Positions 48,499 to 58,151 are shown, counted from the first letter of the stretch. The stretch: DNA of 64,000 nucleotides from Lysinibacillus sp. FSL K6-0232 (GCF_038008325.1 NZ_JBBOYW010000001.1:2160001-2224000), one strand, 5' to 3'. Notes: a model not told the origin generated them from the sequence alone. Translations and numbers: made by a program.

Positions 48499-48609
48499 TT
48501 AGGAATGGTTAGTTGGTGCAGCAGAGTGACGCTGCTCATTTAATAAATTGGCTGTTAAAGCAATACCTACTGGCAATGCGACTGCTAATAAAATTGTGCC
48601 AATCATCAT
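48499..48609 (-). CDS. Possible 36-residue membrane peptide
   Basis: ATG-ATG start preceded by GGGAGTG; product MMIGTILLAVALPVGIALTANLLNEQ... is one hydrophobic helix with a short polar tail. It lies between signal peptidase and a small basic-protein gene. No family recognised. Confidence 0.55.
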   Translation of the reverse strand: MMIGTILLAVALPVGIALTANLLNEQRHSAAPTNHS

Positions 48610-48678
48610 CACAATCACTCCCTTAACCATTTCTAAATTCACTATACACTAAATTTTCTGATATTTCAATAAAAAGAA

Positions 48679-48724
48679 AAAAGTCATTCAACTAGGCATG
48701 CATCCTACCTGAATGACTTTTTAT
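48679..48724. terminator. Hairpin terminator
   Basis: AAAGTCATTCA / TGAATGACTTT arms with U-tails on both strands, following the 47-residue gene on the minus strand. Confidence 0.75.
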
Positions 48725-48727
48725 ATA

Positions 48728-48871
48728 CTACTGTAATAATTTTAAACAGGCTAATTGTAAGCTTTTTAATGCTGATTGGACTAGGTTTTTTTTGGCTTTG
48801 CGTTTAGGTATATAGCTTTGCATGCAATGATTTAGCGCTGTATACCTAAGCACCTGGGTCCTCCCATTCAT
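48728..48871 (-). CDS. Small basic 47-residue protein
   Basis: ATG at 48871 preceded by GGGGGAG. Product MNGRTQVLRYTALNHCMQSY... is rich in Lys, Arg and Leu, with a helical KNLVQSALKSLQLACLKLLQ end. The stop is followed directly by a terminator, and the gene lies 30 bp after the LCP gene on the same strand. Function unknown. Confidence 0.55.
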   Translation of the reverse strand: MNGRTQVLRYTALNHCMQSYIPKRKAKKNLVQSALKSLQLACLKLLQ

Positions 48872-48901
48872 TGTTCTCCCCCTTTCATGGACATTGCTTA
48901 C

Positions 48902-49837
48902 CTATTTGTTTAAATGATTTTTTAAGGCTAACTGTATCTGTTGTAGCTCTGTGTCATCAGGAATATAATACCAAATACCATGAATTCTTTCACCTTCTCC
49001 TGCTTCAAAGGATAATTGTTCAATATCAGCATTCATTTTTTTATATAGACTTTGTAGCTGAAGAAGGTCTTTAACAGAGAAGTTCATGCGTACATTATCA
49101 CCTAATACATCAAGCATATCGCTTGCTTTTAAAAATGTAGATGGTGTTGAAGCTTTTTTCATAACAGCTTCAATGATTTGACGTTGACGAATTTGGCGAC
49201 CAAAATCACCACGAGGGTCCTCATAGCGAATACGGGAAAAAATCAAAGCCTCATTGCCATCTAACGTAATTTCTCCCTTTGGATAATGATATTCGTTATA
49301 GGTTAAATCCATATCGTTATCAATCGTCACGCCACCAAGTGTATCAATAATTTGTAAAAAGCCCTCCATATTAATAAATACATAATAATCAATGGGTATA
49401 TTTAAAAATTGCTCCACGGTATCCACAGCCATGGGAACACCGCCAAAAGCATAGGCATGATTAATTTTATCAACCGTATCATGACCAACAATCTCTGTGC
49501 GTGTATCGCGGGGAATACTTAGCATTTTCATCGTTTGTTTTTCAGGGTTCACCGTTACTACAATCATTGTGTCTGAACGACCACTGTCCTCTTTGCGTTC
49601 ATCCACACCGAGCAGCAATACCGAAAACGGGTCTTTTTTAATCACTGTCTTTTCCTCTTGCTGTGCAGCATCCGTTGTTTGAAGAAGTGGTGTATTTATT
49701 TTATTCATCGTTTTTTGGATAGTAATGTAGGCACTACCTATTACGACCAAAAAAATAGTTAGTAAGCTAGCAATAATCCATAGCCATATTTTTTTCTTGC
49801 TCTTTTTTTCTTTCGAGCGTTTCATATTTTTTTCCAT
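48902..49837 (-). CDS. LytR-CpsA-Psr (LCP) family protein
   Basis: 311 aa. Short basic cytoplasmic end, one membrane helix (residues 17-38), and an extracellular LCP domain: VLLLGVDER, RSDTMIVVTVNPEKQTMKMLSIPRDT, the FINMEGF and RYEDPRGDFGRQIRQRQII segments with the arginines that bind lipid phosphate. LCP enzymes attach teichoic acids or other glycopolymers to peptidoglycan. Start at MEKNMKRS or the Met at residue 5. Confidence 0.92.
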   Translation of the reverse strand: MEKNMKRSKEKKSKKKIWLWIIASLLTIFLVVIGSAYITIQKTMNKINTPLLQTTDAAQQEEKTVIKKDPFSVLLLGVDERKEDSGRSDTMIVVTVNPEKQTMKMLSIPRDTRTEIVGHDTVDKINHAYAFGGVPMAVDTVEQFLNIPIDYYVFINMEGFLQIIDTLGGVTIDNDMDLTYNEYHYPKGEITLDGNEALIFSRIRYEDPRGDFGRQIRQRQIIEAVMKKASTPSTFLKASDMLDVLGDNVRMNFSVKDLLQLQSLYKKMNADIEQLSFEAGEGERIHGIWYYIPDDTELQQIQLALKNHLNK

Positions 49838-50057
49838 ACATAAGTCCCTTTCTGCTTACAATTTTACCCCTCTTTTTGACGTATTACGTTGGAAAAAAGT
49901 TGACCTAGTCTACTTATATGCATAATAGACGAAAAAAAGACGTACACTAGTATTTGCTCAATTAACAGCAGACTATTCCCTTATTTGTAAATTACTTTCC
50001 TTTTTGAATTAATTGAAAATTCTCTATTATTCATATATACTATTTTATAGATACAAC

Positions 50058-50074
50058 GTTTCTATATTAGAAAC
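50058..50074. promoter_or_regulatory. Operator-like palindrome upstream of the M24 peptidase operon
   Basis: GTTTCTATATTAGAAAC, 7-bp arms around a 3-bp centre, 30 bp before the start codon. A near copy, GTTTCTATAATAGAACC, lies at 53204-53220 before the IclR gene. Confidence 0.6.
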
Positions 50075-50103
50075 AAATAGCCCTAATTAGGAGGAATCAT
50101 TGG

Positions 50104-51192
50104 ATGTTTCAGCAACGAAGAGAGCAACTCGTTTCCCATATGAAGCAGCAGCATATAGATGTAGCGATACTTGTACCTGGAGCTAATATGTACTATTTTA
50201 CAGGTTTACAGTTAAAGCAAAGTGAACGTTTAACATTCGCTGTGATCACTGCCAACAAGCAATTATATTTTTTAGTACCACAAGTAGAGGTCAATAAAGT
50301 AGATACAAGTAATGGCAGTACACTCTTCTATTATGCAGATGAAGAAGGCCCAGCACAAGCTATCGAGCAATTAAAGCTAGCGCTAGGTTCAATACAGACT
50401 ATTGGCATCGAATATGACATTATGCGTGTAAAAGAACATAAAGCTATTGAAACACTGAGCGAGCAACCGACATGTGATATTAGTGAAGCGATTCGGCTGT
50501 TACGTATGATAAAAGATCACCATGAAGTCCAGTTAATGCGGCAGGCTGTTCAAATTGTAGAGGAAAGCCTTGAGGCAACATTACCAACCATTCAAGCGGG
50601 TGTTTCGGAAATGGATATAGCAGCACAATTGGAATATGAAATGCGCCGTCGTGGTTCAGAGGGAACACCCTTTGGCACAATTGTTGCCTCTGGCTATCGA
50701 GGTGCATTGCCGCATGGTCGAGCAAGCACAAAGAAAATTGAGAAGGGCGAATTAATCGTCTTAGATTTTGGCTCTATCTATCAAGGCTATGTAGCAGATA
50801 TTACAAGAACAGTAGCTTTGGGGGATATTTCGCCTACATTAAAAAATATATACCAGCTTGTTAGGCAAGCCAATGAAGCAGCAATAACGGCGATAAAGCC
50901 GGGTATGACAGCCCATCAGATTGATACTATTGCTAGAGGTATTATTGATCATGCAGGCTATGGACAATATTTTACACATCGGCTTGGACATGGGATTGGC
51001 TTAAGCGCACATGAAGAGCCTTACTTAATGCAGCAGAATAAGCTTGTTCTAACAGCAGGGATGACATTTACGGTAGAGCCGGGTATTTATATAAAGGATA
51101 TTGGTGGGGTTCGTATTGAGGATAATCTACTTGTCACAGAAAATGGCTATGAAAATTTAATGACCTATTCAAAAGAATTAATCATACTATAG
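50104..51192 (+). CDS. M24-family Xaa-Pro-type peptidase
   Basis: 362 aa with an N-terminal creatinase-like domain and a C-terminal pita-bread metallopeptidase domain. Metal ligands are seen in LDFGSIYQGYVADITRT (two Asp), HRLGHGIGLSAHEEP (His), TVEPGIY (Glu) and GGVRIEDN (Glu). Cleaves dipeptides or proline-containing peptides, or hydrolyses a related amide. It is followed 14 bp later by a class V aminotransferase, and the pair is likely under IclR control, suggesting a catabolic pathway for a modified amino acid or dipeptide. Confidence 0.9.
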   Translation: MFQQRREQLVSHMKQQHIDVAILVPGANMYYFTGLQLKQSERLTFAVITANKQLYFLVPQVEVNKVDTSNGSTLFYYADEEGPAQAIEQLKLALGSIQTIGIEYDIMRVKEHKAIETLSEQPTCDISEAIRLLRMIKDHHEVQLMRQAVQIVEESLEATLPTIQAGVSEMDIAAQLEYEMRRRGSEGTPFGTIVASGYRGALPHGRASTKKIEKGELIVLDFGSIYQGYVADITRTVALGDISPTLKNIYQLVRQANEAAITAIKPGMTAHQIDTIARGIIDHAGYGQYFTHRLGHGIGLSAHEEPYLMQQNKLVLTAGMTFTVEPGIYIKDIGGVRIEDNLLVTENGYENLMTYSKELIIL

Positions 51193-51206
51193 GGCTGGTG
51201 ATTGCA

Positions 51207-52400
51207 ATGATGGATATAACAAGCATTCAAAAGGATATGCCACTGCTAGAGCATTACATCTATTTAAACACGGCTGCCGCTTCTGCTATGCCCCAGCCAG
51301 TAGTAGATGTCATGACTAGCTACTTGCAAAAACAGGCGAGTATTGGTCCCTACTTACCCTCCTTTCGTCAAGAAACCTATGAACAAGTAGAACGTATTCG
51401 AGAAAAGGCAGCTTTATTGATTGGTGCAAAAAAAGAGGAGATTGCCTTTGTGCCAAATGGCTCAATGGGCATTAATTATATAGCAGGTGGCTTACAATGG
51501 CAGCAGGGCGATGAGGTGATTGTGCTAGATACTGAAATGTTAAGTAATTATGTGCCATGGCTCGCCCTTGAGCGGCAAGGCGTTCAGTTAAAGGTTTTGC
51601 CAACCAATACCGAATATATGGTGGATTTACAAGAGCTTGAACAGCTAATAACACCGCGAACAAGATTGATTGCCTTTGCTCATATGTCGAATGCTGCTGG
51701 TGCACTACAGCCTGCACAAGAAATATGTCAGCTTGCACAAAAATATCATATCCAAACATTGATCAATGCCAATCAAACAGTTGGCTTAACACCGATTCAT
51801 GTACAAGAGCTTGGCTGTGATTTTTTAGTTGCTTGTGGGCGTAAATGGTTGCGTGGGCCAGAAGGGTCAGGCATCTTATATGTGCGACAGGCGCTATTGT
51901 CAACCATTACTCCTATTATGATTGGCTGGGGCAGCACCACGTGGGATTACCAGCAGAATGACTATTCATTTTTGGCAACAGCAAAGCGCTTTGAGCCGGG
52001 CTGCCCTGTAATTCCAAGTATTTTAGGACTAGGAGCTGCGATTGATTATGCCAATCAGATTGGTATCGACCCTATTTATCAGCGTGTCCAGCAATTAACA
52101 AAGTATTTAATAAAGCAGCTTACAGCCATTCCAGGACTGGTCTTATATGGACCACAAAATATTGAGCATCGTTTATCAATTACACCATTTAATATTGAGG
52201 GTGTTTCTCCTGCTGAGCTCACGACTTATTTAGCAGCTCGTGGTGTGATCATTGAAGCAGGTACATTTATGGCAAATACGATAATGGAGCGCAATACTAT
52301 TCAGCAAATGGCGCGTTTTTCACCCCATTATTTTAATACATGTGAAGAGATTGATAAAGCTGTATCCTATATTAAGGAATATATAAAAGGCGCGAGATAG
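51207..52400 (+). CDS. Class V aminotransferase (PLP enzyme)
   Basis: About 397 aa from the ATG at 51207, preceded by GGTGAT; the in-frame GTG at 51198 lies too close to the ribosome binding site. Motifs: LNTAAASAMPQPV, GTSM-type MGINYIAGGL phosphate site, and the PLP lysine in CGRKWLRGPEGSGILYV. Family includes cysteine desulfurases, isopenicillin-N epimerase-like and ergothioneine-type C-S lyases; substrate not predictable. Ends at a hairpin terminator. Confidence 0.88.
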   Translation: MMDITSIQKDMPLLEHYIYLNTAAASAMPQPVVDVMTSYLQKQASIGPYLPSFRQETYEQVERIREKAALLIGAKKEEIAFVPNGSMGINYIAGGLQWQQGDEVIVLDTEMLSNYVPWLALERQGVQLKVLPTNTEYMVDLQELEQLITPRTRLIAFAHMSNAAGALQPAQEICQLAQKYHIQTLINANQTVGLTPIHVQELGCDFLVACGRKWLRGPEGSGILYVRQALLSTITPIMIGWGSTTWDYQQNDYSFLATAKRFEPGCPVIPSILGLGAAIDYANQIGIDPIYQRVQQLTKYLIKQLTAIPGLVLYGPQNIEHRLSITPFNIEGVSPAELTTYLAARGVIIEAGTFMANTIMERNTIQQMARFSPHYFNTCEEIDKAVSYIKEYIKGAR

Positions 52401-52414
52401 CACGCGCCTTTTTT
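52387..52414 (+). terminator. Terminator of the peptidase/aminotransferase operon
   Basis: AAGGCGCG / CGCGCCTT with 8-nt loop then TTTT, overlapping the final codons. Confidence 0.8.
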
Positions 52415-52415
52415 A

Positions 52416-53189
52416 TTATTCATGATATAATTTAAAGCTATATTGATCAAAGTAGCGTTGAATATTCATAGCACCGTATTGCAGAACATTAATCATTTCA
52501 GGTAGCTTGTCCTCTGTTGGCTTACGATAAATAGGTCCTGCAATCGTTAACGAAGCAATTACTTCTTTTTTACTATTAAAGAGAGGGACGCCAAGCCCAA
52601 ATACCGAATGGGCATACTCGCCTGTTGTAAAGCACCAGCCCTGCTGTTGAATCTTCTCTAAATCAGCCAGCATCGCAGCAGGGTCTGTAATTGTATCAGG
52701 CGTTAATTTTTTCATCCCGTGATCCATAATCTCCTGCTGCTTCTCCTCAGGAAGAAATGCCATAATCGTTTTACAGGATGCTCCTATGTATAATGGTGTA
52801 CGTGTACCAATTGACACCGAAAATTTAATGGTTTGAGAGCTTTCTGCAATTTCTACCGTCACACCATCTGCACCATCCAGCCACGTTAAAAATACAGATT
52901 CCTTGACAGTGTCTGCTACATTTCTCATAATCGGCAGCACAAAATCAGAAAGGTTTAATTTATCTTTGACCATTTGCCCGTATTCTAAAAAGCGCAGCCC
53001 TAATTCATATTTTTTGGTTTCAGGATTTTGAATAAGAAAGCCATGTTGTTCGAATGTTGCCAAAATTCGATAAACAATAGAATGACTAATATTCATCTCT
53101 TTCGCTAATTCTCGTACACCCCACGTAGGATTTTCTTTATTAAAATATTTTAAAACCTCTAATGAGTTATCCAATGTTTTTAATGTCAT
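52416..53189 (-). CDS. IclR-family regulator
   Basis: 257 aa from the ATG at 53189 with GAGGTGG upstream. N-terminal winged helix-turn-helix (WGVRELAKEMNISHSIVYRILATFEQHGFL) and C-terminal IclR ligand domain (YIGASCKTIMAFLPEEK, GEYAHSVFGLGVPLF). Converges with the peptidase/aminotransferase operon, and a near-identical palindrome lies upstream of both, which suggests it controls both itself and that operon. Confidence 0.88.
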   Translation of the reverse strand: MTLKTLDNSLEVLKYFNKENPTWGVRELAKEMNISHSIVYRILATFEQHGFLIQNPETKKYELGLRFLEYGQMVKDKLNLSDFVLPIMRNVADTVKESVFLTWLDGADGVTVEIAESSQTIKFSVSIGTRTPLYIGASCKTIMAFLPEEKQQEIMDHGMKKLTPDTITDPAAMLADLEKIQQQGWCFTTGEYAHSVFGLGVPLFNSKKEVIASLTIAGPIYRKPTEDKLPEMINVLQYGAMNIQRYFDQYSFKLYHE

Positions 53190-53203
53190 ATTCCACCTCA
53201 CAT

Positions 53204-53220
53204 GTTTCTATAATAGAACC
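53204..53220. promoter_or_regulatory. Operator-like palindrome before the IclR gene
   Basis: GTTTCTATAATAGAACC, 15 bp before the start codon, close to the 50058-50074 palindrome. Position overlaps the expected promoter/ribosome binding area. Confidence 0.55.
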
Positions 53221-53316
53221 ACAATCTATTATAAAGTGAATCTGGACAATTTTCAATAAATTCAACTATTTTACAAATAAAAAAAGCCGTTCCATGTATG
53301 AAACGACTTTTATCGA

Positions 53317-53751
53317 CTAGTTATTTTTTTGCTGTATGCCTTGCACTAATTTTTCTTGAATTTGTAAATACTGCGTAATTTCTTGCTCATCTAATACCTC
53401 GAAAAGCTGGACAAAAACCTCTTTTCCAATGGCTTGTGCTTTTGTCAGTGCCTCTTTGCCCTCAGTTGTTATTTGTAAGCGAATAGTACGGCGATCAGAA
53501 GGATCATACAATCGTTCTGCTAGTTCAAGCTTCACAAGCTTTTCTGCAATACTTGTCATTGCCCCTTTTGTATAGCCAAGCGTTTCCGCTAATTCGGCTT
53601 GCTTTTGCGGGCCCTTTATATGCAGCTCACCTAATACTAAAATGGGCGAAATCCCTAGTGGATAAGGGAATGCCTTTGTAAAACGTATAATATTTGCATT
53701 ATTTACCTGCTCAATCATATGAATCAATTTAAAAATATTTGTTTGTTTCAA
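53317..53751 (-). CDS. MarR-family regulator
   Basis: 144 aa winged-helix protein: LVLGELHIKGPQKQAELAETLGYTKGAMTSIAEKLVKLELAERLYDPSDRRTIRLQITTEG, with the wing DPSDRR. Target genes are unclear; the remains of an SDR gene lie directly upstream, so its former partner may be lost. Confidence 0.9.
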   Translation of the reverse strand: MKQTNIFKLIHMIEQVNNANIIRFTKAFPYPLGISPILVLGELHIKGPQKQAELAETLGYTKGAMTSIAEKLVKLELAERLYDPSDRRTIRLQITTEGKEALTKAQAIGKEVFVQLFEVLDEQEITQYLQIQEKLVQGIQQKNN

Positions 53752-53892
53752 AAAAATCCTCCTTCAATACCAAGCCTTAATCGTTTGTTCTGTACTCTAT
53801 TAAGCAAAAAAGTCCAATCGCTAGCGACGCTTGTACACCCAATAGACACCAAATCTTTGTAGTTAGCAATACCTCTTTACAGCTGTTATATT

Positions 53893-54097
53893 TTATGCCC
53901 TCTGCATACCTGCTCCAACAGCTTGTTTGGAGGCATAAGCGCTATTTACTAGTACATCTAGTTTACCGTATTTAGCTACAATTGTAGCAAGCATTTTTGG
54001 CAATTGCCCACGCACCATTAAATTCGCTATCATTGCTTCGCTGGCTTCTGTCTTGGCATTAACAATCGCCTGCCCTTATTATGCAACCACCAGTAAT
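53893..54097 (-). pseudogene. Degraded SDR oxidoreductase gene
   Basis: On the minus strand a frame reads GQAIVNAKTEASEAMIANLMVRGQLPKMLATIVAKYGKLDVLVNSAYASKQAVGAG before a stop, with the SDR hallmark KYGKLDVLVNSA; an ITGG start motif appears just upstream in another frame. The start, the catalytic half and the end are lost. It fills most of the otherwise empty 470 bp between marR and the oxidase-like gene. Confidence 0.7.
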
Positions 54098-54230
54098 CAC
54101 CACTACTCGATGTAGTCATTTGAAAGTAAAAAAGTTAACAAACGACAATTTTACCTAAGCATCTTTTTTATTTGACAAGAATATACTGTAGCAGCTAGCT
54201 AAAACACTTGCAAGAAAGGAGTTGTTGACG

Positions 54231-54599
54231 ATGGGTGCGAAATGGATTAAGATTTCAATTGTTTATTTGATGCTTGTTTTTGCTTTTGGACTGTTTATGC
54301 ATTATACGATTCAACTTCAATGGAAGGCAACACATGCGCATATTGGTGTGGTCGGTTGGCTTACTACTGGATTTATTGGGTTAATTTATTCGATTTATCG
54401 ACAGGCTGCGGAAACAGGGCTCGCAAAGGCACAATTCTGGCTGTACAATATTGGCTTACCATTTTTACTGCTTGGCATGATGATGGTCTATTTAGATGTA
54501 CCACGCTGGCTATTTGAGCTGTTTGTATCAGGTGGTGGTATCGCAGTAGCCCTCTCCGTGCTATTATTCTTTGTCAATATCTTTAAATATGTAAGATAA
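54231..54599 (+). CDS. Small four-helix membrane protein, oxidase subunit I-like
   Basis: 122 aa from the ATG at 54231 (AAAGGAG upstream). Four membrane segments and the heme-ligand-like pair THAHIGVVGWL recall the first part of heme-copper oxidase subunit I, and such short proteins are often annotated as cytochrome c oxidase-like. Too short to be an oxidase; heme binding is a guess. Ends at a strong bidirectional terminator. Confidence 0.65.
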   Translation: MGAKWIKISIVYLMLVFAFGLFMHYTIQLQWKATHAHIGVVGWLTTGFIGLIYSIYRQAAETGLAKAQFWLYNIGLPFLLLGMMMVYLDVPRWLFELFVSGGGIAVALSVLLFFVNIFKYVR

Positions 54600-54604
54600 A
54601 TATA

Positions 54605-54636
54605 AAAGCCCCACTTTCGCTCTAAAGTGGGGCTTT
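54605..54636. terminator. Bidirectional terminator
   Basis: Perfect 13-bp stem AAAGCCCCACTTT / AAAGTGGGGCTTT with 6-nt loop between converging genes. Confidence 0.85.
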
Positions 54637-54639
54637 GCC

Positions 54640-56373
54640 TTATTGCAAGGAATTGGCTTGCATTTGATACATTTTTTTATAAATACCGCCAAGTGCTAGT
54701 AGCTCATCGTGTGTGCCATTTTCTACAATTTCGCCTCGATCAAGCACAAGGATGCGATCGGCATTTTTAATCGTAGAAAGTCGGTGCGCAATAATAAAGG
54801 TTGTGCGTCCTTTTTTCAGCACATCCATGGCATGCTGAATAATTTCCTCTGTTTCCGTATCGATATTTGATGTGGCTTCATCTAATATTAAAATTGCTGG
54901 ATCAAAGGCAAGAGCCCGTGCAAAGGAAATAAGCTGGCGTTGCCCTGAGGATAAAGTGCTGCCCTTCTCAATCACTGGCTCATCATAGCCATTTGGCAGG
55001 CTTGCTAACACTTGCTCACCGCCAACAGCCTTTAAGGAAGCTTCTACCTTTTCTCGTGAGATGGCAGGATTGTTTAAGCTAACATTGGAGGCAATTGTTC
55101 CTGTAAATAAATAAGGGTCTTGCAGCACAATGCCCATATGCTCACGCATTGTTTGACGAGGCACAGCCGTAATATCAATGCCATCAATTGTAATCTTCCC
55201 TTTTGATGGGTCATAGAAGCGGAATAATAAATTCATAATGGAGCTTTTTCCAGAGCCTGTATGCCCAACTAAAGCAATTGTTTCTCCTTGGTGTGCTTCA
55301 AATGACAGGTTTTTTAATACATAGTCATTCCCCTTATAGGCAAAGGAAACATCGTTAAACACTACATTCCCTTGATAGCGCGGTAAGCTCTGTTCAGATA
55401 CAGGCTCACCTTTTATATCCAACACTTCAAAAACACGTTTACCCGCGACAAGTGAGCGTTCAAGCTGTGAAAATTGATTGACAATATTCGTAATCGGGTT
55501 AAAGAGCTTTGTTAAATAATCAACAAAGGCATATAATGTCCCTGCTGAAATTACCTCAGTCACTGTCAATGACTGTGTGCCAAAATAGAAAATAAAAATG
55601 GTAAACATCATAAGCCTTAATGTATTCACAAGGTTAAAGGAAGTGGCTGAATCAAGCACTAATAGCTTACGCTCATAAGCATAGTGCTCATTATTCATAG
55701 CATCAAATTCCTTTGTCATTTGCTGCTCGCGGCGAAATGCCTGAATAATCGTCATCCCTTGAATGGATTCATTAATCATAGCATTAATATCAGCGATTTT
55801 TGTACGAATGACATCATTGTATTTGGAGGCAAATTTGCGATATAAAATCATCCATAAATAAACAACAGGTATCATTGTTAATGCAAGCATCGCCATTTTC
55901 CAGTTTAAAATAAAAAGTGCAATATACACACCAATAATAGAAATAAAGCTTGTAACAAAATTCGAAAGCACCTGCACATATAAATTACGCACAGCCTCCG
56001 TATCATTTGTTACACGTGCCACAATTTTCCCTGCTGGCAAGTTATCAAAATATTGGATTGGCAATGTTTGAATATGCTCAAACACATCCTTGCGTAGTTT
56101 TTGAATCACGCGGTTTGCACCTATTTGCAAATAAATATACATAAAATAGCGGAATATCGCAGTGGCAATAGCTAATAGTAAATAAACTAATAGCAACCAT
56201 GTAATCGGCTTTATATCAATATGACCGATTGTCATATGATGATCAATAATATGTTTCGCAATAAAAGGCCCAACAAGCTCTGTAAAAACAGCGATTGTCA
56301 GGAAAATTAAGCCCCATACTATCGGCTTTTTAAAATACATCGCATAGCGTATTAAACGTTGACTCGTACTCAT
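54640..56373 (-). CDS. ABC exporter half-transporter, canonical ATPase site
   Basis: 577 aa: six membrane segments then an ABC domain with Walker A GHTGSGKSS, signature LSSGQ, Walker B ILILDEATSNID with the catalytic Glu, and H-loop AHRLST. It overlaps the partner gene by 4 bp, so the two form a heterodimer like BmrCD/YheHI of B. subtilis. Multidrug export by ATP hydrolysis is the family role. This subunit supplies the Glu that the partner lacks. Confidence 0.9.
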   Translation of the reverse strand: MSTSQRLIRYAMYFKKPIVWGLIFLTIAVFTELVGPFIAKHIIDHHMTIGHIDIKPITWLLLVYLLLAIATAIFRYFMYIYLQIGANRVIQKLRKDVFEHIQTLPIQYFDNLPAGKIVARVTNDTEAVRNLYVQVLSNFVTSFISIIGVYIALFILNWKMAMLALTMIPVVYLWMILYRKFASKYNDVIRTKIADINAMINESIQGMTIIQAFRREQQMTKEFDAMNNEHYAYERKLLVLDSATSFNLVNTLRLMMFTIFIFYFGTQSLTVTEVISAGTLYAFVDYLTKLFNPITNIVNQFSQLERSLVAGKRVFEVLDIKGEPVSEQSLPRYQGNVVFNDVSFAYKGNDYVLKNLSFEAHQGETIALVGHTGSGKSSIMNLLFRFYDPSKGKITIDGIDITAVPRQTMREHMGIVLQDPYLFTGTIASNVSLNNPAISREKVEASLKAVGGEQVLASLPNGYDEPVIEKGSTLSSGQRQLISFARALAFDPAILILDEATSNIDTETEEIIQHAMDVLKKGRTTFIIAHRLSTIKNADRILVLDRGEIVENGTHDELLALGGIYKKMYQMQANSLQ

Positions 56374-58112
56374 GAAGCACCTCCCTCTAGCTGCTGACGG
56401 TCAAATTGCTCTTTATACCATCCCTGTTGTGCAAGAAGCTCCTCATGTGTACCCTGCTCTACAATGTGTCCATTATCCAAAACAATAATTTGATCTGCAT
56501 GCTGAATACCTGATAAACGATGCGTTGTAATAATGGTTGTTTTACCATGACGCTCTCGCTGAATATTTTCAATAATCTTTGCCTCTGTTTTTGCATCTAC
56601 AGCAGATAATGAATCATCCAGCATTAAAATTTCAGGGTCTTTAATTAATGCACGCGCAATGGATACACGCTGTTTTTGACCACCTGAAAGTGATACACCC
56701 TTTTCACCAACCAGTGTTTCAAGCCCCATTGGTAAATTTTCCAAATCCTTTTCAAAATAGGCTGCACGAATCGCCTGCTGCAATTCAGCCTGAGTAGCAT
56801 CCTCTTTCCCAAATAAAATATTTTCACGAATCGTACGCGAGAAAAGTATATGGTCTTGCGGCACATAGCCAATCCAATCCAGCACTTGCTCCTTCGTTTG
56901 GGTAGCAATATCGATGCCATCCATGAATAGCTGACCTTGACCAATTGGGTACTCTCGCAATAGTTGTCGCAGGAAGGTTGTTTTTCCTGCTCCTGTTTTA
57001 CCAACAATGCCAAGTGTTTGCCCTTTTTTCAATGACAGCGAAATTTGCTGTAGGTTTTTAACCTGACTCATTGGATATTGGAATGTTAAATCCTCAAATC
57101 CAATCGCTTTAGGTGTCGCAATCATTTGTGGATTCGCAATATTTTGAACATCTGCTTGATAGTTCAATGTTTCCTGTACACGATCCAAGGAGGCATTCCC
57201 CTGTTGCATTACATTAATAAGCTCGCCAATTGCAAATATTGGCCAAACAGCTAACCCTAAATAAACATTAAATGTGACAAGCTGCCCAACCGTCATCGCC
57301 TCCGTCGCTACTAAATGAGCGCCATAGCCAAGTGCTACAACATAGCTAATTCCTGTACCTACTTTCGTAATGGGACCAAATAAGGCATTAATTTTAGCTG
57401 TATGCATATTTTTGGCATACACCTCTTCACTCATCTGTGCAAAGCTAGCCTCATCCTTTTTCTCCTGGACATAGGCACGCACAACACGAACACCTGCTAT
57501 AGATTCAAGCACACTATCATTGAGCTCACCAAAGGCATCCTGTGCCTTCATATAGCGTTCATGTACGATTTTCCCTAAATATTGAATGAGAATAGCCATA
57601 ATGGGCACAGGTAACATCGCAAAAAATGTAAGCTTCCATGAAATCATATAGCCCATCGCAAAAATAATACAGCCCATATAAATCGTTGAATCAATCAACG
57701 TCATAATACCGAAGCCAGCCGTTAAGGATACAGCGTTTAAATCGTTCGTTGCACGTGCCATTAAATCCCCTGTACGATTTTTCTCATAAAATGTTGGGGT
57801 CATACGTAAAAAATGCTGCATTAAATTTCGACGTAAAATTTTCTCAAGGTTAATTGCCCCTTCAAATAATCGAAATTGCCAGACAAAATTTAAAATATAG
57901 CCACCAATAATAATGCCAATAAAAATCAAGATATACTTCGTTAAAATAGCTGTTGTCATATCACCAGCCGTCAATATATCAATAATCGAGCCAAGCAAAT
58001 ATGGGGGAACAACCTCTAAGCCACTGGCAATAATCAGCAGAATAATCGCGATGGTATACTGCTTCCAATATTGTTTAAAAAACCAACCTAATTTACTTAA
58101 GACGTCAAACAT
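56370..58112 (-). CDS. ABC exporter half-transporter, degenerate ATPase site (BmrC-like)
   Basis: 580 aa: six membrane segments, Walker A GKTGAGKTT, signature LSGGQ, Walker B ILMLDDSLSAVD in which Asp replaces the catalytic Glu, and TTHRLSG. The non-canonical Asp is the known mark of BmrC in the BmrCD heterodimer. Upstream sequence encodes a leader peptide and terminator resembling the BmrB attenuator, so induction by ribosome-targeting antibiotics is likely. Confidence 0.9.
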   Translation of the reverse strand: MFDVLSKLGWFFKQYWKQYTIAIILLIIASGLEVVPPYLLGSIIDILTAGDMTTAILTKYILIFIGIIIGGYILNFVWQFRLFEGAINLEKILRRNLMQHFLRMTPTFYEKNRTGDLMARATNDLNAVSLTAGFGIMTLIDSTIYMGCIIFAMGYMISWKLTFFAMLPVPIMAILIQYLGKIVHERYMKAQDAFGELNDSVLESIAGVRVVRAYVQEKKDEASFAQMSEEVYAKNMHTAKINALFGPITKVGTGISYVVALGYGAHLVATEAMTVGQLVTFNVYLGLAVWPIFAIGELINVMQQGNASLDRVQETLNYQADVQNIANPQMIATPKAIGFEDLTFQYPMSQVKNLQQISLSLKKGQTLGIVGKTGAGKTTFLRQLLREYPIGQGQLFMDGIDIATQTKEQVLDWIGYVPQDHILFSRTIRENILFGKEDATQAELQQAIRAAYFEKDLENLPMGLETLVGEKGVSLSGGQKQRVSIARALIKDPEILMLDDSLSAVDAKTEAKIIENIQRERHGKTTIITTHRLSGIQHADQIIVLDNGHIVEQGTHEELLAQQGWYKEQFDRQQLEGGAS

Positions 58113-58151
58113 AGATGATAACCTTCTTTCTTTCGTGCTGTTGTAGATATA

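Noticed and set aside
53752..53892. Extra small gene upstream of marR
   Set aside because: Only stop-rich frames; the neighbouring SDR remnant explains the residual coding look.
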